Assembly (NCBI GenBank): GCA_030066015.1
Contig: JASJCL010000031.1
Span: 1-57,360, forward strand
Source: Desulfosarcinaceae bacterium
GTDB lineage: Bacteria; Desulfobacterota; Desulfobacteria; Desulfobacterales; Desulfosarcinaceae
Direction: 5' to 3'
Length of the DNA: 57,360 bases
Shown: positions 15,535 to 24,535 of the stretch, piece by piece
Layout of the letters: every line of letters starts with the position of its first letter
Numbering within the stretch: position 1 is the stretch's first letter
Program-made: the position numbers and the translations under genes
The notes under the pieces: model-generated
Databases searched by the model: none
What the model saw: only the letters and a program-made list of their open reading frames with translations
Told to the model about the DNA's origin: nothing

Positions 15535-15811
15535 ACGTCGGCGTGCAATGGTGAGGGGGGTGCGCCGACCGGTGGGCCTGCCCCCTGATTCAATTGGGAA
15601 TGGCCCGCCAAGCCATGGCGCGCTTCAATGTTCAGCGAGGAAGGTTTGTGGCGCAGGGATTATCCGGTGCCAGCTGCGACCTGCCCCGGTTCTGGCCGTT
15701 GGGGACTGCGGGCCTCGCTGGCCGGTAGCGAACGGCGGACGGTCCTCTGCGATGCGTTGACCGCGCGCGGGTCGCCCTCACCGCCCGCTTGGGAGGTCAC
15801 CTGGGCGTTGA

Positions 15812-17335
15812 TCAGCGGTAGTGCTTGTAACTGATGCCGTACTTTTTGGTCTTGTAGGAGAAGATGCGCACCGTGGTCTTGAGGATTTCGGCCGCCCGCG
15901 TGATGTTGCCACGGGTGTTCTTGAGGGCGTCGATGATCATTTCGCGCTCCAGGTTGGCGACGGCCTCCTCCAGGGAGAGATCCGGCAGGGTGTCGCTTTC
16001 GGACCCGGTCTGAAGGGTTGGGGGCAGGTGGTAGCTGTGGATCACACCGCCGTCGCAAACCAGCACGGCCCTTTCGATGCAATTCTCCAACTCGCGCACA
16101 TTGCCGGGCCAGTGGTAGGCCATCAGCATGTCGATCGCAGGTGTTGAGAAACGGCGTATTTCGCGGCTGTTTTCACGGGAATATTTTTCCAGAAAATGGT
16201 CGGCCAGCAGCAGGATGTCGGTCTTGCGCTCCCGCAGGGGCGGCATGTAGATGGGGAAGACATTGAGACGATAGTAGAGATCGCCCCGGAAGCTGCCGTC
16301 CTCGACCGCCTCCTCCAGATTCTTGTTGGTGGCCGCCACGATGCGCACATCGGTCTTGATGGTCTTGCTGCCCCCCACCCGGTCGAACTCCTTCTCCTGC
16401 AGCACCCGCAGCAGGTTGGCCTGAACATCCAGGCCGATGCTGCCGATCTCGTCCAGGAAGATCGTGCCCTTGTTGGCCAGCTCGAATTTGCCCAGTTTGC
16501 GCTTGACGGCGCCGGTGAAGGCGCCTTTCTCGTGACCGAACAGCTCGCTCTCAATGAGGTTGGCGGGGATGGCGGCGCAGTTGACCTTGACGAAGGGCGC
16601 CCGTTGGCGGTGGCTGTTGTAGTGGATCGAATTGGCCGCCAACTCCTTACCGGTGCCGCTCTCACCGCGGATCAGGACGGTGGCGTTGCTCTTGGAAACC
16701 TGGGAGATCATCTGAAACACCTCCCGCATCTTGTTGCTGTTGCCGATGATGTTGGTGATGCGGTACTTGTTTTCCAGCTCCCCCCGCAGGCGCTTGTTCT
16801 CCTCGCGCAGTTTCTCCTTCTCCATGTTGATGGTTTCCAGATTGATCACATGCTGGGCGATCATGGTGGCCACCACCGAGAGCAGTTTGATGCCCTCTCG
16901 CAGGGGATACTTGTCGTCATAGGGGCGGTCCACGCTCAGGGCGCCGATCACTTGTTTGCCCTTTTTCACAGGGACACAGATGAAGGAGAGTTCGTCGCTG
17001 ACCTTGGTTTTTCGCGCTGCCGTGCGGTTGAGGAAGAGGGGCTCTTCGCTGATCTTGGGGATCGCCACCGGACGACCGGTCTGGATCACCTTTCCGGTGA
17101 TCCCCTCGCCCACCTTGTATTTGACCTGCTCCATGGCACTGCGGGAGATGCTGTGGGCCACTTCGATACTGATCTCGTTGCGGAAGGGATTGAGGATAAA
17201 GACGGTGCCGCGCACCATATTGGTGGAGTTGGAGAGGATATCGAGAACCTTGTACAGGGACTTGCGCAGCTCCAGATGCTCGTTGAGGGCCTTGCTGATT
17301 TCATAAAAGAGAGTGACTTCTTCGATACGCTTCAT
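15812..17335 (-). CDS. NifA-like sigma-54-dependent activator (GAF-AAA-Fis)
   Basis: This 507-residue protein has an N-terminal GAF domain (about residues 20-165, with [20 protein letters not shown]), an AAA+ sigma-54 interaction domain (Walker A GESGTGKE at 224-231, GAFTGA at 271-276, [10 protein letters not shown]) and a C-terminal Fis-type helix-turn-helix ([13 protein letters not shown], then KKYGI). The GAF segment and layout most resemble NifA, but the cysteine motif of oxygen-sensitive alpha/beta-proteobacterial NifA is absent and no nif structural genes are in the window. The ATG at 17335 has AAGGA upstream; a longer reading frame would overlap the shikimate kinase gene. It follows the racemase and kinase genes on the same strand. 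Target promoters are unknown. Confidence 0.88.
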   Translation of the reverse strand: MKRIEEVTLFYEISKALNEHLELRKSLYKVLDILSNSTNMVRGTVFILNPFRNEISIEVAHSISRSAMEQVKYKVGEGITGKVIQTGRPVAIPKISEEPLFLNRTAARKTKVSDELSFICVPVKKGKQVIGALSVDRPYDDKYPLREGIKLLSVVATMIAQHVINLETINMEKEKLREENKRLRGELENKYRITNIIGNSNKMREVFQMISQVSKSNATVLIRGESGTGKELAANSIHYNSHRQRAPFVKVNCAAIPANLIESELFGHEKGAFTGAVKRKLGKFELANKGTIFLDEIGSIGLDVQANLLRVLQEKEFDRVGGSKTIKTDVRIVAATNKNLEEAVEDGSFRGDLYYRLNVFPIYMPPLRERKTDILLLADHFLEKYSRENSREIRRFSTPAIDMLMAYHWPGNVRELENCIERAVLVCDGGVIHSYHLPPTLQTGSESDTLPDLSLEEAVANLEREMIIDALKNTRGNITRAAEILKTTVRIFSYKTKKYGISYKHYR

Positions 17336-17417
17336 GATGCCTGAATCCTTGTGACGTGCCGCCGCTGGTCCATCGACCGCGACGGGCATACTGTCAAAAT
17401 TGTCGCCAAAGGGGCTA

Positions 17418-17445
17418 TACATAACAAAAGTGTAATTAAATGCAA
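17418..17445 (-). promoter_or_regulatory. Candidate promoter of the NifA-like gene
   Basis: On the minus strand, TTGCAT (17440-17445), a 16-base spacer and TATGTA (17418-17423) lie in an AT-rich patch about 85 bases before the start. It suggests the gene can be transcribed independently of the upstream kinase gene. Confidence 0.3.
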
Positions 17446-17498
17446 GGGGAAGCTTGATTTTTTCCATCGATTTGATGAAGGGCGGGGGCGCTTTGATC

Positions 17499-18002
17499 TT
17501 AGGGCAGCGCCGCGCAGATCGCTGTGACCGTCCGGTCGGGGCGCAGGTCGTCGCAGGCAACCGTCACTTGCGCATACCGTTCATAGAGGGGGATGCGCCG
17601 TTGATAGAGGTCGGCAATGCTCTCTCCCGGGGCGTGGACCACCCCCCGGTCGTCGATGTTGGCCAGGCGATCTTCGAGCTGGTCCAAGGAGATCTGCAGG
17701 TAGACAATGGTTCCCAGCGTCGCCAGATGCGCCATGGCCGCCGGACTATAGATGGCGCTGCCCCCGGTGGCGATGACATACCCGGTGGCGCGGACGCTGC
17801 GCAAATAGCGCTCCTCCACGGCGCAAAAACCATCGATTCCGTGGGCGGCGATGATGTCGCGCAGGTATCGGCCCTCACCCGTTTGGATGAGAAGATCGGT
17901 GTCCATGAAGCCCAGCCCCAACTGCTTGGCCAGGAGGACGCCCACCGTGCTCTTGCCGACTGCCGGCATGCCGATGAGGATGACGTTGCTTCGTTGTGAC
18001 AT
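17499..18002 (-). CDS. aroK: Shikimate kinase
   Basis: This 167-residue P-loop kinase of normal shikimate kinase size would phosphorylate shikimate in the common aromatic pathway, feeding chorismate to the trp operon in this window. Features are the Walker [10 protein letters not shown] (residues 11-19), MDTDLLIQ with the substrate aspartate, and [10 protein letters not shown] in place of the usual ATGGGAV glycine loop. The start at 18002 is chosen because GGAAGG precedes it; a longer frame has no such site. Gaps are 70 bases from the racemase upstream and 163 bases to the NifA-like gene downstream. The serine in the glycine loop is a mild departure from the family, so a related small-molecule kinase is a remote alternative. 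Confidence 0.82.
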   Translation of the reverse strand: MSQRSNVILIGMPAVGKSTVGVLLAKQLGLGFMDTDLLIQTGEGRYLRDIIAAHGIDGFCAVEERYLRSVRATGYVIATGGSAIYSPAAMAHLATLGTIVYLQISLDQLEDRLANIDDRGVVHAPGESIADLYQRRIPLYERYAQVTVACDDLRPDRTVTAICAALP

Positions 18003-18072
18003 GCTGCCTTCCCGAGAGGGGCCTGGTGACCGCCGCAGCGCGGCGGCACCCCATACGGTTCGCATCAGAATC

Positions 18073-18783
18073 TCAGCCGACGATTCGGTTCACCTCCGCC
18101 ATGGCCATCTCCACCGCCGCCTGAGCGTGCAGTTCGGTGGTGTCGAAAAGGGGCAGGGGGCTGTCCTGGGGGCCGATGAGCAAGCCGATCTCGGTGCAGC
18201 CCAGGATGACGCCCTGGGCGCCCGCTGCAGCCAGATCTGCGATGATATCGCGATAGACGATGCGCGAGGCCGGCAATATCTTGCCCAAACAAAGCTCCTT
18301 GAAGATGATCTCGTCCACCTGCTGCCGCTGGGAGGCGGTCGGGGTGAGCACCGCCAGGCCGCCAGTTTCCAGCCGTTGGCGATAAAAGGGGGCTTCCATG
18401 GTGATACGGGTACCCAGGAGCGCGACCCGCTGCAGCCCCCGGGCCTTGATGGCGTCGGCCGTTGGGTCCGCGATGTGCAGCAGGGGCAACTCCGCCGCCG
18501 CCTCCACAGCGGCTGCCAGACGGTGCATGGTGTTGGTGCAGATCAGCAGCAGATCGGCGCCGGCCCGTTTCAGGCGCCGGGCGATGCGGGTCAGGTGGTG
18601 CTCCACGGCGGCCCAGTCATCGGCCCGCATCCATGCTTCCACCTCACCGAAATCCACCGAGTAGAGAAGGATTTTGGCCGAATGGAGGCCGCCCAAGCGG
18701 GCCTTCACGGTTTCGTTGAGAATCCGGTAATAGGTCTGGGTCGACTCCCAACTCATCCCCCCAATCAGTCCGATGGTTTTCAT
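18073..18783 (-). CDS. Aspartate/glutamate racemase family protein
   Basis: This 236-residue PLP-independent racemase of the YgeA/RacX type has the opening TIGLIGGMSWESTQTYYR and the two catalytic cysteines in LLLICTNTMHRLA (C82) and GVILGCTEIGLL (C196). Such enzymes interconvert L- and D-amino acids, often with broad specificity. The start at 18783 has AAGGAG directly upstream on the minus strand; a 64-codon upstream extension has no binding site. It heads a minus-strand row with shikimate kinase and the NifA-like activator. The exact amino-acid substrate cannot be told. Confidence 0.88.
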   Translation of the reverse strand: MKTIGLIGGMSWESTQTYYRILNETVKARLGGLHSAKILLYSVDFGEVEAWMRADDWAAVEHHLTRIARRLKRAGADLLLICTNTMHRLAAAVEAAAELPLLHIADPTADAIKARGLQRVALLGTRITMEAPFYRQRLETGGLAVLTPTASQRQQVDEIIFKELCLGKILPASRIVYRDIIADLAAAGAQGVILGCTEIGLLIGPQDSPLPLFDTTELHAQAAVEMAMAEVNRIVG

Positions 18784-18894
18784 GCGCTCTCCTTTCGACA
18801 TCTGCGGGGTCGTCGTGATGACACGCCGCCTGGCTTCCGCCGGCGCGATCGCCTGCTGACTTAGTATGCTCCCTGAGCGGAAGGCAATCATTTT

Positions 18895-18923
18895 TTGACA
18901 GGCCGCAATGCCTGGGCTTACCA
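18895..18923 (+). promoter_or_regulatory. Predicted promoter of the CBS-domain gene
   Basis: A perfect TTGACA (18895-18900), a 17-base spacer and TTACCA (18918-18923) lie about 80 bases before the start at 19004. Confidence 0.4.
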
Positions 18924-19003
18924 TGGGACCAGGCGTGTTCAACCTGTCGGGTGTGCCGATGCCTGCGGCATCCAACCGTTACCGCTTGCCCAAGGAGGTT
19001 GTC

Positions 19004-19459
19004 ATGTTGAAAGTCTCCGAGATCATGACCCGCGAGGTGCTTACCGCCACCCCCGCCATGGAGATCGCCGAGGCCGCTCGCCTCTTGATGCACCACCAGA
19101 TCAACGGCCTCCCGGTGGTGGATGAGGCCGGCGGCCTGGTGGGCATCCTCTGTCGCAGCGACATCATCGCTCAACAGAAAAAGCTGCCCCTCCCCAGTCT
19201 CTTCACCTTTCTCGACGGATATATCACTTTCAGCTCCATGAAGGGGATCGAAAAGGAGGCCCGCAAGATCGCCGCCCTCAGCGTGGCGGATGCCATGACC
19301 CGCAATCCCGTCACTGTGGGTCCCGAATCCACGATCGAAACCGTCGCGGCCCTCATGGTGGACCGCAATTTCCATACCCTGCCGGTGGTGGCCGAGGGCC
19401 AGCTGGTGGGAGTGGTGGGCCAGTCCGATGTCCTGGGCACTATTGCCGCCCGGGAGTAG
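19004..19459 (+). CDS. CBS-domain protein
   Basis: This 151-residue protein consists of two CBS motifs (VSEIMTREVLTATPAMEIAE, then NGLPVVDEAGGLVGILCRSD; and VADAMTRNPVTVGPESTIE, then FHTLPVVAEGQLVGVVGQSD), forming one Bateman module. Such modules bind adenine nucleotides or SAM and usually regulate a partner. There is no other domain. The start has AAGGAGG at 18992-18998; an ORF extension upstream lacks support. A universal stress protein follows 75 bases downstream on the same strand, a common pairing of nucleotide-binding sensors. The partner is unknown. Confidence 0.9.
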   Translation: MLKVSEIMTREVLTATPAMEIAEAARLLMHHQINGLPVVDEAGGLVGILCRSDIIAQQKKLPLPSLFTFLDGYITFSSMKGIEKEARKIAALSVADAMTRNPVTVGPESTIETVAALMVDRNFHTLPVVAEGQLVGVVGQSDVLGTIAARE

Positions 19460-19534
19460 GCGGCGTGCCGACCTGGCCCCCGTTCCACCGACGGCGGACC
19501 CCACGGCAGGGTGACCCGTCAAAGGAGGTGGATC

Positions 19535-19984
19535 ATGTCACTCAAAAGGATCGCCTGCTGCATCGATTTCTCCCCCAATTCCGATGCCGCCTTCGACGCG
19601 GCCGTGGAACTGGCGACGCGGTTCGACGCCCGGCTGTGGCTGCTGCATGTGCTGCCCCCGGCCATCAACCCCATGCTCACCGACACGGCCTGGGATGTTT
19701 CCCAAGCCTCGACGGCCGCCCTCCTACCCCAGTTGGAGACCCGCATGGTCGACACCTATGGTAAACGGGTGCCGCCGGGGATCGACCAGGAGATCGTCGT
19801 CCTGGATGGGCATGTCTCCACCGAGATTCTCACCTTTCTCAATGAGCGGCCTATGGATCTGGTGGTGATGGGCTCCTACGGTTTTACCGGCATGGGGCTG
19901 GTGGTCTTCGGCAGCGTGGCCAAACGGGTGTCCCATAAGGCACCCTGCTCCGTGATGGTGGTGCGGCCGACGGCTGCGGATTGA
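19535..19984 (+). CDS. Universal stress protein (UspA family)
   Basis: This 149-residue single-domain Usp has the beta-1 start LKRIACCIDFSPNSDAAF and the ATP-binding signature VVMGSYGFTGMGLVVFGSVA followed by HKAPCSVMVVRP, matching the ATP-binding G-2x-G-9x-G(S/T) subclass. The start is fixed by a near-consensus AAAGGAGGTG (19521-19530). It follows the CBS protein gene and is probably co-transcribed. Roles in stress or energy-state sensing are family-level knowledge; no specific function can be given. Confidence 0.92.
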   Translation: MSLKRIACCIDFSPNSDAAFDAAVELATRFDARLWLLHVLPPAINPMLTDTAWDVSQASTAALLPQLETRMVDTYGKRVPPGIDQEIVVLDGHVSTEILTFLNERPMDLVVMGSYGFTGMGLVVFGSVAKRVSHKAPCSVMVVRPTAAD

Positions 19985-20064
19985 CGGCGCTTGCGGACTG
20001 CCGATTGGCGGGCGGCACAGCGACCGACGGGGACAAGCGGCGATGCGAACCGCTCTGCACCGGT

Positions 20065-20093
20065 TTGACACCCGCCGCACGATCCCCTAATTT
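20065..20093 (+). promoter_or_regulatory. Predicted promoter of the radical SAM gene
   Basis: TTGACA (20065-20070), 17 bases, TAATTT (20088-20093). A second TTGACA at 20148-20153 has a poor -10, and a TAATAT at 20204-20209 lies only nine bases before the start codon. Confidence 0.4.
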
Positions 20094-20218
20094 CTGTTAT
20101 CGACAATACCCGACTGCGGGCGCGGTTCTTGCGCCCCTGCGCCGGTATTGACAGCGGCGACGACTGGACCTGACCAGCAGTGACGAAACGAGAATTCATC
20201 GTCTAATATCGATATGGA

Positions 20219-21925
20219 ATGAAGATCCTCCTCATCCACCCCTACTTCCTGGAGGCCCGCATCCACCAGGAGGATATGGTCGCCGTCCCCATCGGCCTTT
20301 TCACCATCGGGGCCCTCCTCAAGGCCGAGGGCTACGCCGTGGCGATCCTCAATTGGAGCCAGCTCTCTACGGGTGCCGATGAGATCCGCGAAACCCTCAT
20401 CGCACAGCATCCGGACGTCGTCGGGATGTCGGTCCTGAACGCCAACCGCTGGGGGGCCATTGAGATCGCCGAAACGGCCAAAGCGCTCGATTCAGATGTG
20501 GTCACCGTCTTCGGCGGGGTGGGGGCCACCTTCCTCTGGCAGCAGCTTCTGACGGATGTACCTGCTCTGGACTACATCATCCGGGGCGAGGGTGAATTCC
20601 CCTTTCTGCGACTGGTTCAGGCCCTCTCCGCAAAGGATCTCGATCCTGCCGCCATCGACGGGCTTGCCTATCGCGGTCCCGCCGGTCCGGTCGCCAATCG
20701 CCGCGCCAAGCCCCTCCAGGATTTGGACCGCCTACCCAATCCGGCCACCTATTTCACCTATCAGCATTTGGCCCTTACCCGTGGCTGCGCTGCCAACTGC
20801 CGGTTCTGTGGTTCCCCCCAGTTCTGGGGCCGCTGTGTGCGCAGCCACTCCCCAGCCTATTTCGTGGAACAGCTCGAACGGCTCCACGGTCGCGGCGTCT
20901 CCTTCTTCTATGTGTCCGACGACACCTTTACCCATGACAAAGAGCGGGTCATCGACGTCTGTCGGGAGATCATCGCCCGTCGCCTGCCCATTCATTGGGC
21001 CGCCATCTCGCGAATCGACCGCGTGGATGCCGAGATTCTGCGCTGGATGCGTCTGGCCGGCTGTCAGCAGATCAGCTACGGGGTTGAGCACGGCGATCCC
21101 GATATCCGGCGGCGCCTGGGGAAGGACTTGGAAGCGGCGGCGATCGTGCGCACCTTCCGCCTCACCACCGCCCACGGCATCATGGCGCGGGCCTATTTCA
21201 TCTACGGCGCACCCGGTGAGACGTCGGCCACCATCCAGGCCACCATCGATCTCATGATGGAGATGAAACCGCTGAGCGCCATCTTCTATCTGCTGGCCCT
21301 CTTTCCCGGCACGGCGCTCTACCGGGACTACTGCCGGCGCACCGGCGAGGACGACCGTTACTGGCGGCGGCGGGAGGAGGATATCCTCTACCACCGAACC
21401 GATCCGCACTTGGATGACGCTCAGATGCTGGCCTTCGGCAGCCGCCTGCGGGAGGCGTTCTGGCTGGCGCTGCCCGAGTTTTGCCGGGCCATCGAACTGG
21501 TCGAGGATCCCGAACTGGCGCCGTTTCACGCCGATTTCCTCTCCCGCCTGGGCATGACCTTCACCCACGGCGACTATGCGGGCCAAGATGCCATCGCAGA
21601 GAAAACGCAGCTGGCGGAGCACCTCTTCCGGCGGGCCCTCGAATACGATCCCCATCAGCGCGCTTACCTGGGTCTGGGGATTCTCCTGCAGAAGGCCGGG
21701 CGTCACGACGCGTGTCGCAAGCTGCTCGATGCGGCCGCGGGCCGCTATCCCCACGCAAAGGAGATCCATCTCTGTTTGGCGGTCTCGCTCATCGCCCTGC
21801 AGGAGCTGCCCAGGGCCATCCAGGTGCTCACCCCCTTCAAGGCCGACGCCCAGGCAGCCGCCTATCTTGCCTACTGCCGCCGGCCGTCCGCTGGAGGGCG
21901 CACGGCCGGGCCCCTCTCCTCCTAA
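20219..21925 (+). CDS. B12-binding-type radical SAM protein with C-terminal TPR-like region
   Basis: In this 568-residue protein, residues 1-160 form a Rossmann-like cobalamin-binding-type domain (ILLIHPYF, VVGMSVLNANRWGAIEIAE, VVTVFGGVGATF), though no DxHxxG signature is evident. The radical SAM core begins with the cluster motif CAANCRFC (C190, C194, C197) and continues with FFYVSDDTFTHDKERVIDVC and QQISYGVEHGDPDIRRRLGK. The last 130 residues look like TPR helices (RRALEYDPHQRAYLGLGILL). This resembles class B methyltransferases and related anaerobic biosynthesis enzymes; the substrate is unknown. The start lacks a ribosome binding site, but an in-frame stop at 20204-20206 excludes a longer protein. 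Confidence 0.88.
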   Translation: MKILLIHPYFLEARIHQEDMVAVPIGLFTIGALLKAEGYAVAILNWSQLSTGADEIRETLIAQHPDVVGMSVLNANRWGAIEIAETAKALDSDVVTVFGGVGATFLWQQLLTDVPALDYIIRGEGEFPFLRLVQALSAKDLDPAAIDGLAYRGPAGPVANRRAKPLQDLDRLPNPATYFTYQHLALTRGCAANCRFCGSPQFWGRCVRSHSPAYFVEQLERLHGRGVSFFYVSDDTFTHDKERVIDVCREIIARRLPIHWAAISRIDRVDAEILRWMRLAGCQQISYGVEHGDPDIRRRLGKDLEAAAIVRTFRLTTAHGIMARAYFIYGAPGETSATIQATIDLMMEMKPLSAIFYLLALFPGTALYRDYCRRTGEDDRYWRRREEDILYHRTDPHLDDAQMLAFGSRLREAFWLALPEFCRAIELVEDPELAPFHADFLSRLGMTFTHGDYAGQDAIAEKTQLAEHLFRRALEYDPHQRAYLGLGILLQKAGRHDACRKLLDAAAGRYPHAKEIHLCLAVSLIALQELPRAIQVLTPFKADAQAAAYLAYCRRPSAGGRTAGPLSS

Positions 21926-22076
21926 ACCCCTTGCGCGGATGGTGAGCGCTCCAATTGGCTGCGGACCTTCCGCCTGTGGCCGCCGGCGCGGTGGCCGAAA
22001 CAGGCGCCCGACCCTCAAGTATCGTTGGAAAAATGGCGATAAGAGGGGCATCCAATGTCGATCCGGAGGCCCCTTT

Positions 22077-24071
22077 TTGCTGTCAATCGTCGGGAAGATA
22101 CGAACCGCTTATCCAGCCGGTCTGAAGGCCATTTTACCGCGTGGCTTCCACCACCGGGTGGCGCTGTGTGTGAGCATTTGGGTGAGCGTCTGCCAGGGCG
22201 TCCTGCTGGGATGCCTCATTACGGCAACTTCGGGCTTCCACGGTATCTCCGCGCCGTCGCTAAGCTGGATAGTGTTGGGGGGGCTCGCGGTGACCATCTC
22301 CACCTATCTGCTGGTGGCATGGCGGCTGCACGCCCTCGATCCGCTGCGCGGCGCGCTGCAGCAGGCTGCCCAGGGGGATTTGGCCTGCCGCGTTCCAGAA
22401 TCGCTGGCCCGCTCGACCCCCTTCGGCCGCCACTTCAATCAGTGCATGGCCAAGCTTTCCCAGGCGACGGCTCAGTTGGAGGATGAGGTGCGGGAGCGGC
22501 GGCGCACAGAGGCCGCTCTGCGGGAAAACAAACTGCTGTTTGATGCCTTCATGCGGTACCTGCCCGCCCTGGCGTTCATGAAGGATGAGCAGGGCCGCTA
22601 TCTCTATTTCAATGCCGCCAGTCAAATGTTCTTCAATCAGAACCCCATGGAGCGCATCGGCAAGACCGATCACGACCTCTGGCCTCCGGATATCGCCGAT
22701 GAACTGGCACGCAACGACCAGCGCGTCCGCGCCGAGGGAGAGGCCCTCAACACCATCGAGATGGTCTCCCTGGGGGAGGAGCTGCGCTACTATCGGGTCT
22801 CCAAGTTTCCCATCCTGCGCCAGCACAAACCGCCATTGCTGGCCGGCATCGCCTTCGATATCACCGACAAGATCCAGGCCGAAAACACCTGCTCCCAGCT
22901 CGAGGCCCAACTGGTGCAGTCCCAGAAGATGGAGGCCATCGGCACACTGGCAGGGGGGATAGCGCACGACTTCAACAACATACTCTCCGGCATCATGGGC
23001 TATGTCGAGCTGGCCCAGATGACGTTGGATCCGGGAGAGGCGGCCCATGAACGCTTGGGACAGGTCCTCAAGGGGACCAACCGCGCCAAGGATCTCGTGC
23101 GCCAAATTCTCACCTTCAGTCGCAAGAACGCTCCCCTCAAGAAGCGCCTCGAACTCACCGGGGTGGTAGAGGAGGCCCTCAAACTGCTGCGGGCCACCCT
23201 GCCCGCCAACGTTCAAATTCAATTGACGGTGGACACGCGCAACGACGTGATCCTTGCGGATCCCACCCAGGTGCATCAGGTGGTTATGAACCTCTGCGCC
23301 AATGCGGCCCACGCCATGGAGGCGGAGGGAGGCGAACTGAGCATCATCCTGGACGAGGCGCCGACGGGGATGGAGGCGTCGGGTAAGGCGGCGTCCGCCG
23401 GCGGCCAGATGGTACGGCTGCGGGTGGCGGACACCGGGCACGGGATGGATGCGGAGGTGCTCAAGCGGATCTTCGATCCTTTTTACACCACTAAGGAGAT
23501 CGGCCGCGGCACGGGTATGGGACTGGCCGTGGTGCACGGCATCGTCAAGAGCCATGGCGGCGCGATCTCCGTGACGAGCCGCCTGGGTGGCGGTACCTGT
23601 TTCGATCTGCGCTTCCCCATCGTCAGCCTGCCGTTGACCGTGGGCGGCGAGGCCGCCGAGGCGCTGCCCGGGGGGTCGGAATCGATTCTATTCGTGGACG
23701 ATGAGCTCTTTTTGGCCGATCTGGGCAGGGACATGCTCGCGCAATTGGGCTATCGGGTGGATGCCCGCTCCAGTTCAGTGGAGGCGCTGGCCGCCCTGCA
23801 TGCCGACAAGGGGCGCTACGACCTTCTCATCACCGACATGACCATGCCCGATCTCACCGGCGACGAGCTCACCGCCAGGGCGCTCAAACTCTGCCCAGAC
23901 CTGCCGGTCATCATCTGCACCGGCTACAGCGAGCGTATCGACAAGTCGCGGGCCGCCGCCATCGGTGCCCGCGAACTGCTTCTCAAACCCCTTTCACTGC
24001 AGATGATGGCCAATACCGTGCGGCGGGTGCTGGACACCCCCCGCGGCACCTCCATTCAGGTGGCCAGCTGA
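22077..24071 (+). CDS. Membrane hybrid histidine kinase (HAMP-PAS-HisKA-HATPase-REC)
   Basis: The start is assigned to TTG at 22077 because GGAGG (22065-22069) lies seven bases upstream and upstream ATGs have no binding site; this gives 664 residues. Two membrane segments (VALCVSIWVSVCQGVLLGC and IVLGGLAVTISTYLLVAW) flank only a short periplasmic stretch and lead into a HAMP-like linker, a PAS domain (LPALAFMKDEQGRYLYFNAA, then DHDLWPPDIADEL), HisKA with GGIAHDFNNILSGIM, HATPase_c (VMNLCANAAHAM, GTGMGLAVVHGI) and a receiver with DLLITDMTMPDLTG. It follows the radical SAM gene by 151 bases. Like the kinase at 13484 it carries its own receiver and has no adjacent regulator. Confidence 0.88.
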   Translation: MLSIVGKIRTAYPAGLKAILPRGFHHRVALCVSIWVSVCQGVLLGCLITATSGFHGISAPSLSWIVLGGLAVTISTYLLVAWRLHALDPLRGALQQAAQGDLACRVPESLARSTPFGRHFNQCMAKLSQATAQLEDEVRERRRTEAALRENKLLFDAFMRYLPALAFMKDEQGRYLYFNAASQMFFNQNPMERIGKTDHDLWPPDIADELARNDQRVRAEGEALNTIEMVSLGEELRYYRVSKFPILRQHKPPLLAGIAFDITDKIQAENTCSQLEAQLVQSQKMEAIGTLAGGIAHDFNNILSGIMGYVELAQMTLDPGEAAHERLGQVLKGTNRAKDLVRQILTFSRKNAPLKKRLELTGVVEEALKLLRATLPANVQIQLTVDTRNDVILADPTQVHQVVMNLCANAAHAMEAEGGELSIILDEAPTGMEASGKAASAGGQMVRLRVADTGHGMDAEVLKRIFDPFYTTKEIGRGTGMGLAVVHGIVKSHGGAISVTSRLGGGTCFDLRFPIVSLPLTVGGEAAEALPGGSESILFVDDELFLADLGRDMLAQLGYRVDARSSSVEALAALHADKGRYDLLITDMTMPDLTGDELTARALKLCPDLPVIICTGYSERIDKSRAAAIGARELLLKPLSLQMMANTVRRVLDTPRGTSIQVAS

Positions 24072-24139
24072 GTCTGTCACCGTCGCCCGCCCGGCCTTCC
24101 CGCAACCGCAGCGTTCACATGTCCGAGCCGTCACCCGCA

Positions 24140-24535
24140 TCAGTGGTGGCCACAGCCACCGATGTGGTCTCCGATCTGCACATGGCCGCCGCAGGTCATC
24201 TGCACGGTGAACGCCGTCAATTGCGCCGCTTTCAACAGTGCCAGATTGTGGGCCACGCTGCCCGCTTCAGCCCGGTAGGCGGTGACGCCGCCGGCCGCCA
24301 GCTTGCGCAGCGCCCCGCCGCCGATGCCGCCCACCACAACGGCATCGACCCGGGTATCCCCGAGAGCCCTCAGCGGTTGACATTGGCCATGGTCATGGTG
24401 CTGATCCGGATTCGCCCGTACCGTGACGCTATCGTCGCTGCTGTCCACAATGACGAAATATGCGGCGGAGCCGAAGTGATTGTGGACCGTCGCGTCAAGG
24501 CCCAGGTCCTCAAGGGTTGGAAATGCGATTCTCAT
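24140..24535 (-). CDS. Dinitrogenase iron-molybdenum cofactor biosynthesis domain protein (NifX/NifB-C-like)
   Basis: This 131-residue single-domain protein of the NifX/NafY/NifB-C fold opens with MRIAFPTLEDLGLDATVHNH and FGSAAYFVIVD, contains VDAVVVGGIGGGALRKLAAGG, and is rich in possible metal ligands: DQHHDHGQC in the middle and a GGCGHH tail. Stand-alone relatives are widespread in sulfate reducers and bind Fe-S or Mo/Fe-S clusters, with no fixed link to nitrogen fixation. The start at 24535 has AAGGAT upstream. It is convergent with the hybrid kinase. The only other nif-related gene here is the NifA-like regulator 7 kb away. Confidence 0.85.
   Translation of the reverse strand: MRIAFPTLEDLGLDATVHNHFGSAAYFVIVDSSDDSVTVRANPDQHHDHGQCQPLRALGDTRVDAVVVGGIGGGALRKLAAGGVTAYRAEAGSVAHNLALLKAAQLTAFTVQMTCGGHVQIGDHIGGCGHH

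Larger units (their letters stand above)
15353..15811. other. Intergenic region between two minus-strand regulators
   Basis: These 459 bases lie upstream of the hybrid kinase and downstream of the NifA-like gene. They hold a possible minus-strand promoter and three tandem 9-base repeats; no convincing gene was seen. Confidence 0.6.

Noticed and set aside
15526-15553. Possible sigma-54 promoter (GG...GC) near the 9-bp repeats
   Set aside because: The spacing between GG and GC is eleven, not the required ten, and the orientation does not lead into a gene.
22260-23555. 431-codon minus-strand open frame opposite the second hybrid kinase
   Set aside because: Shadow frame; the plus strand encodes HisKA, HATPase and receiver motifs.
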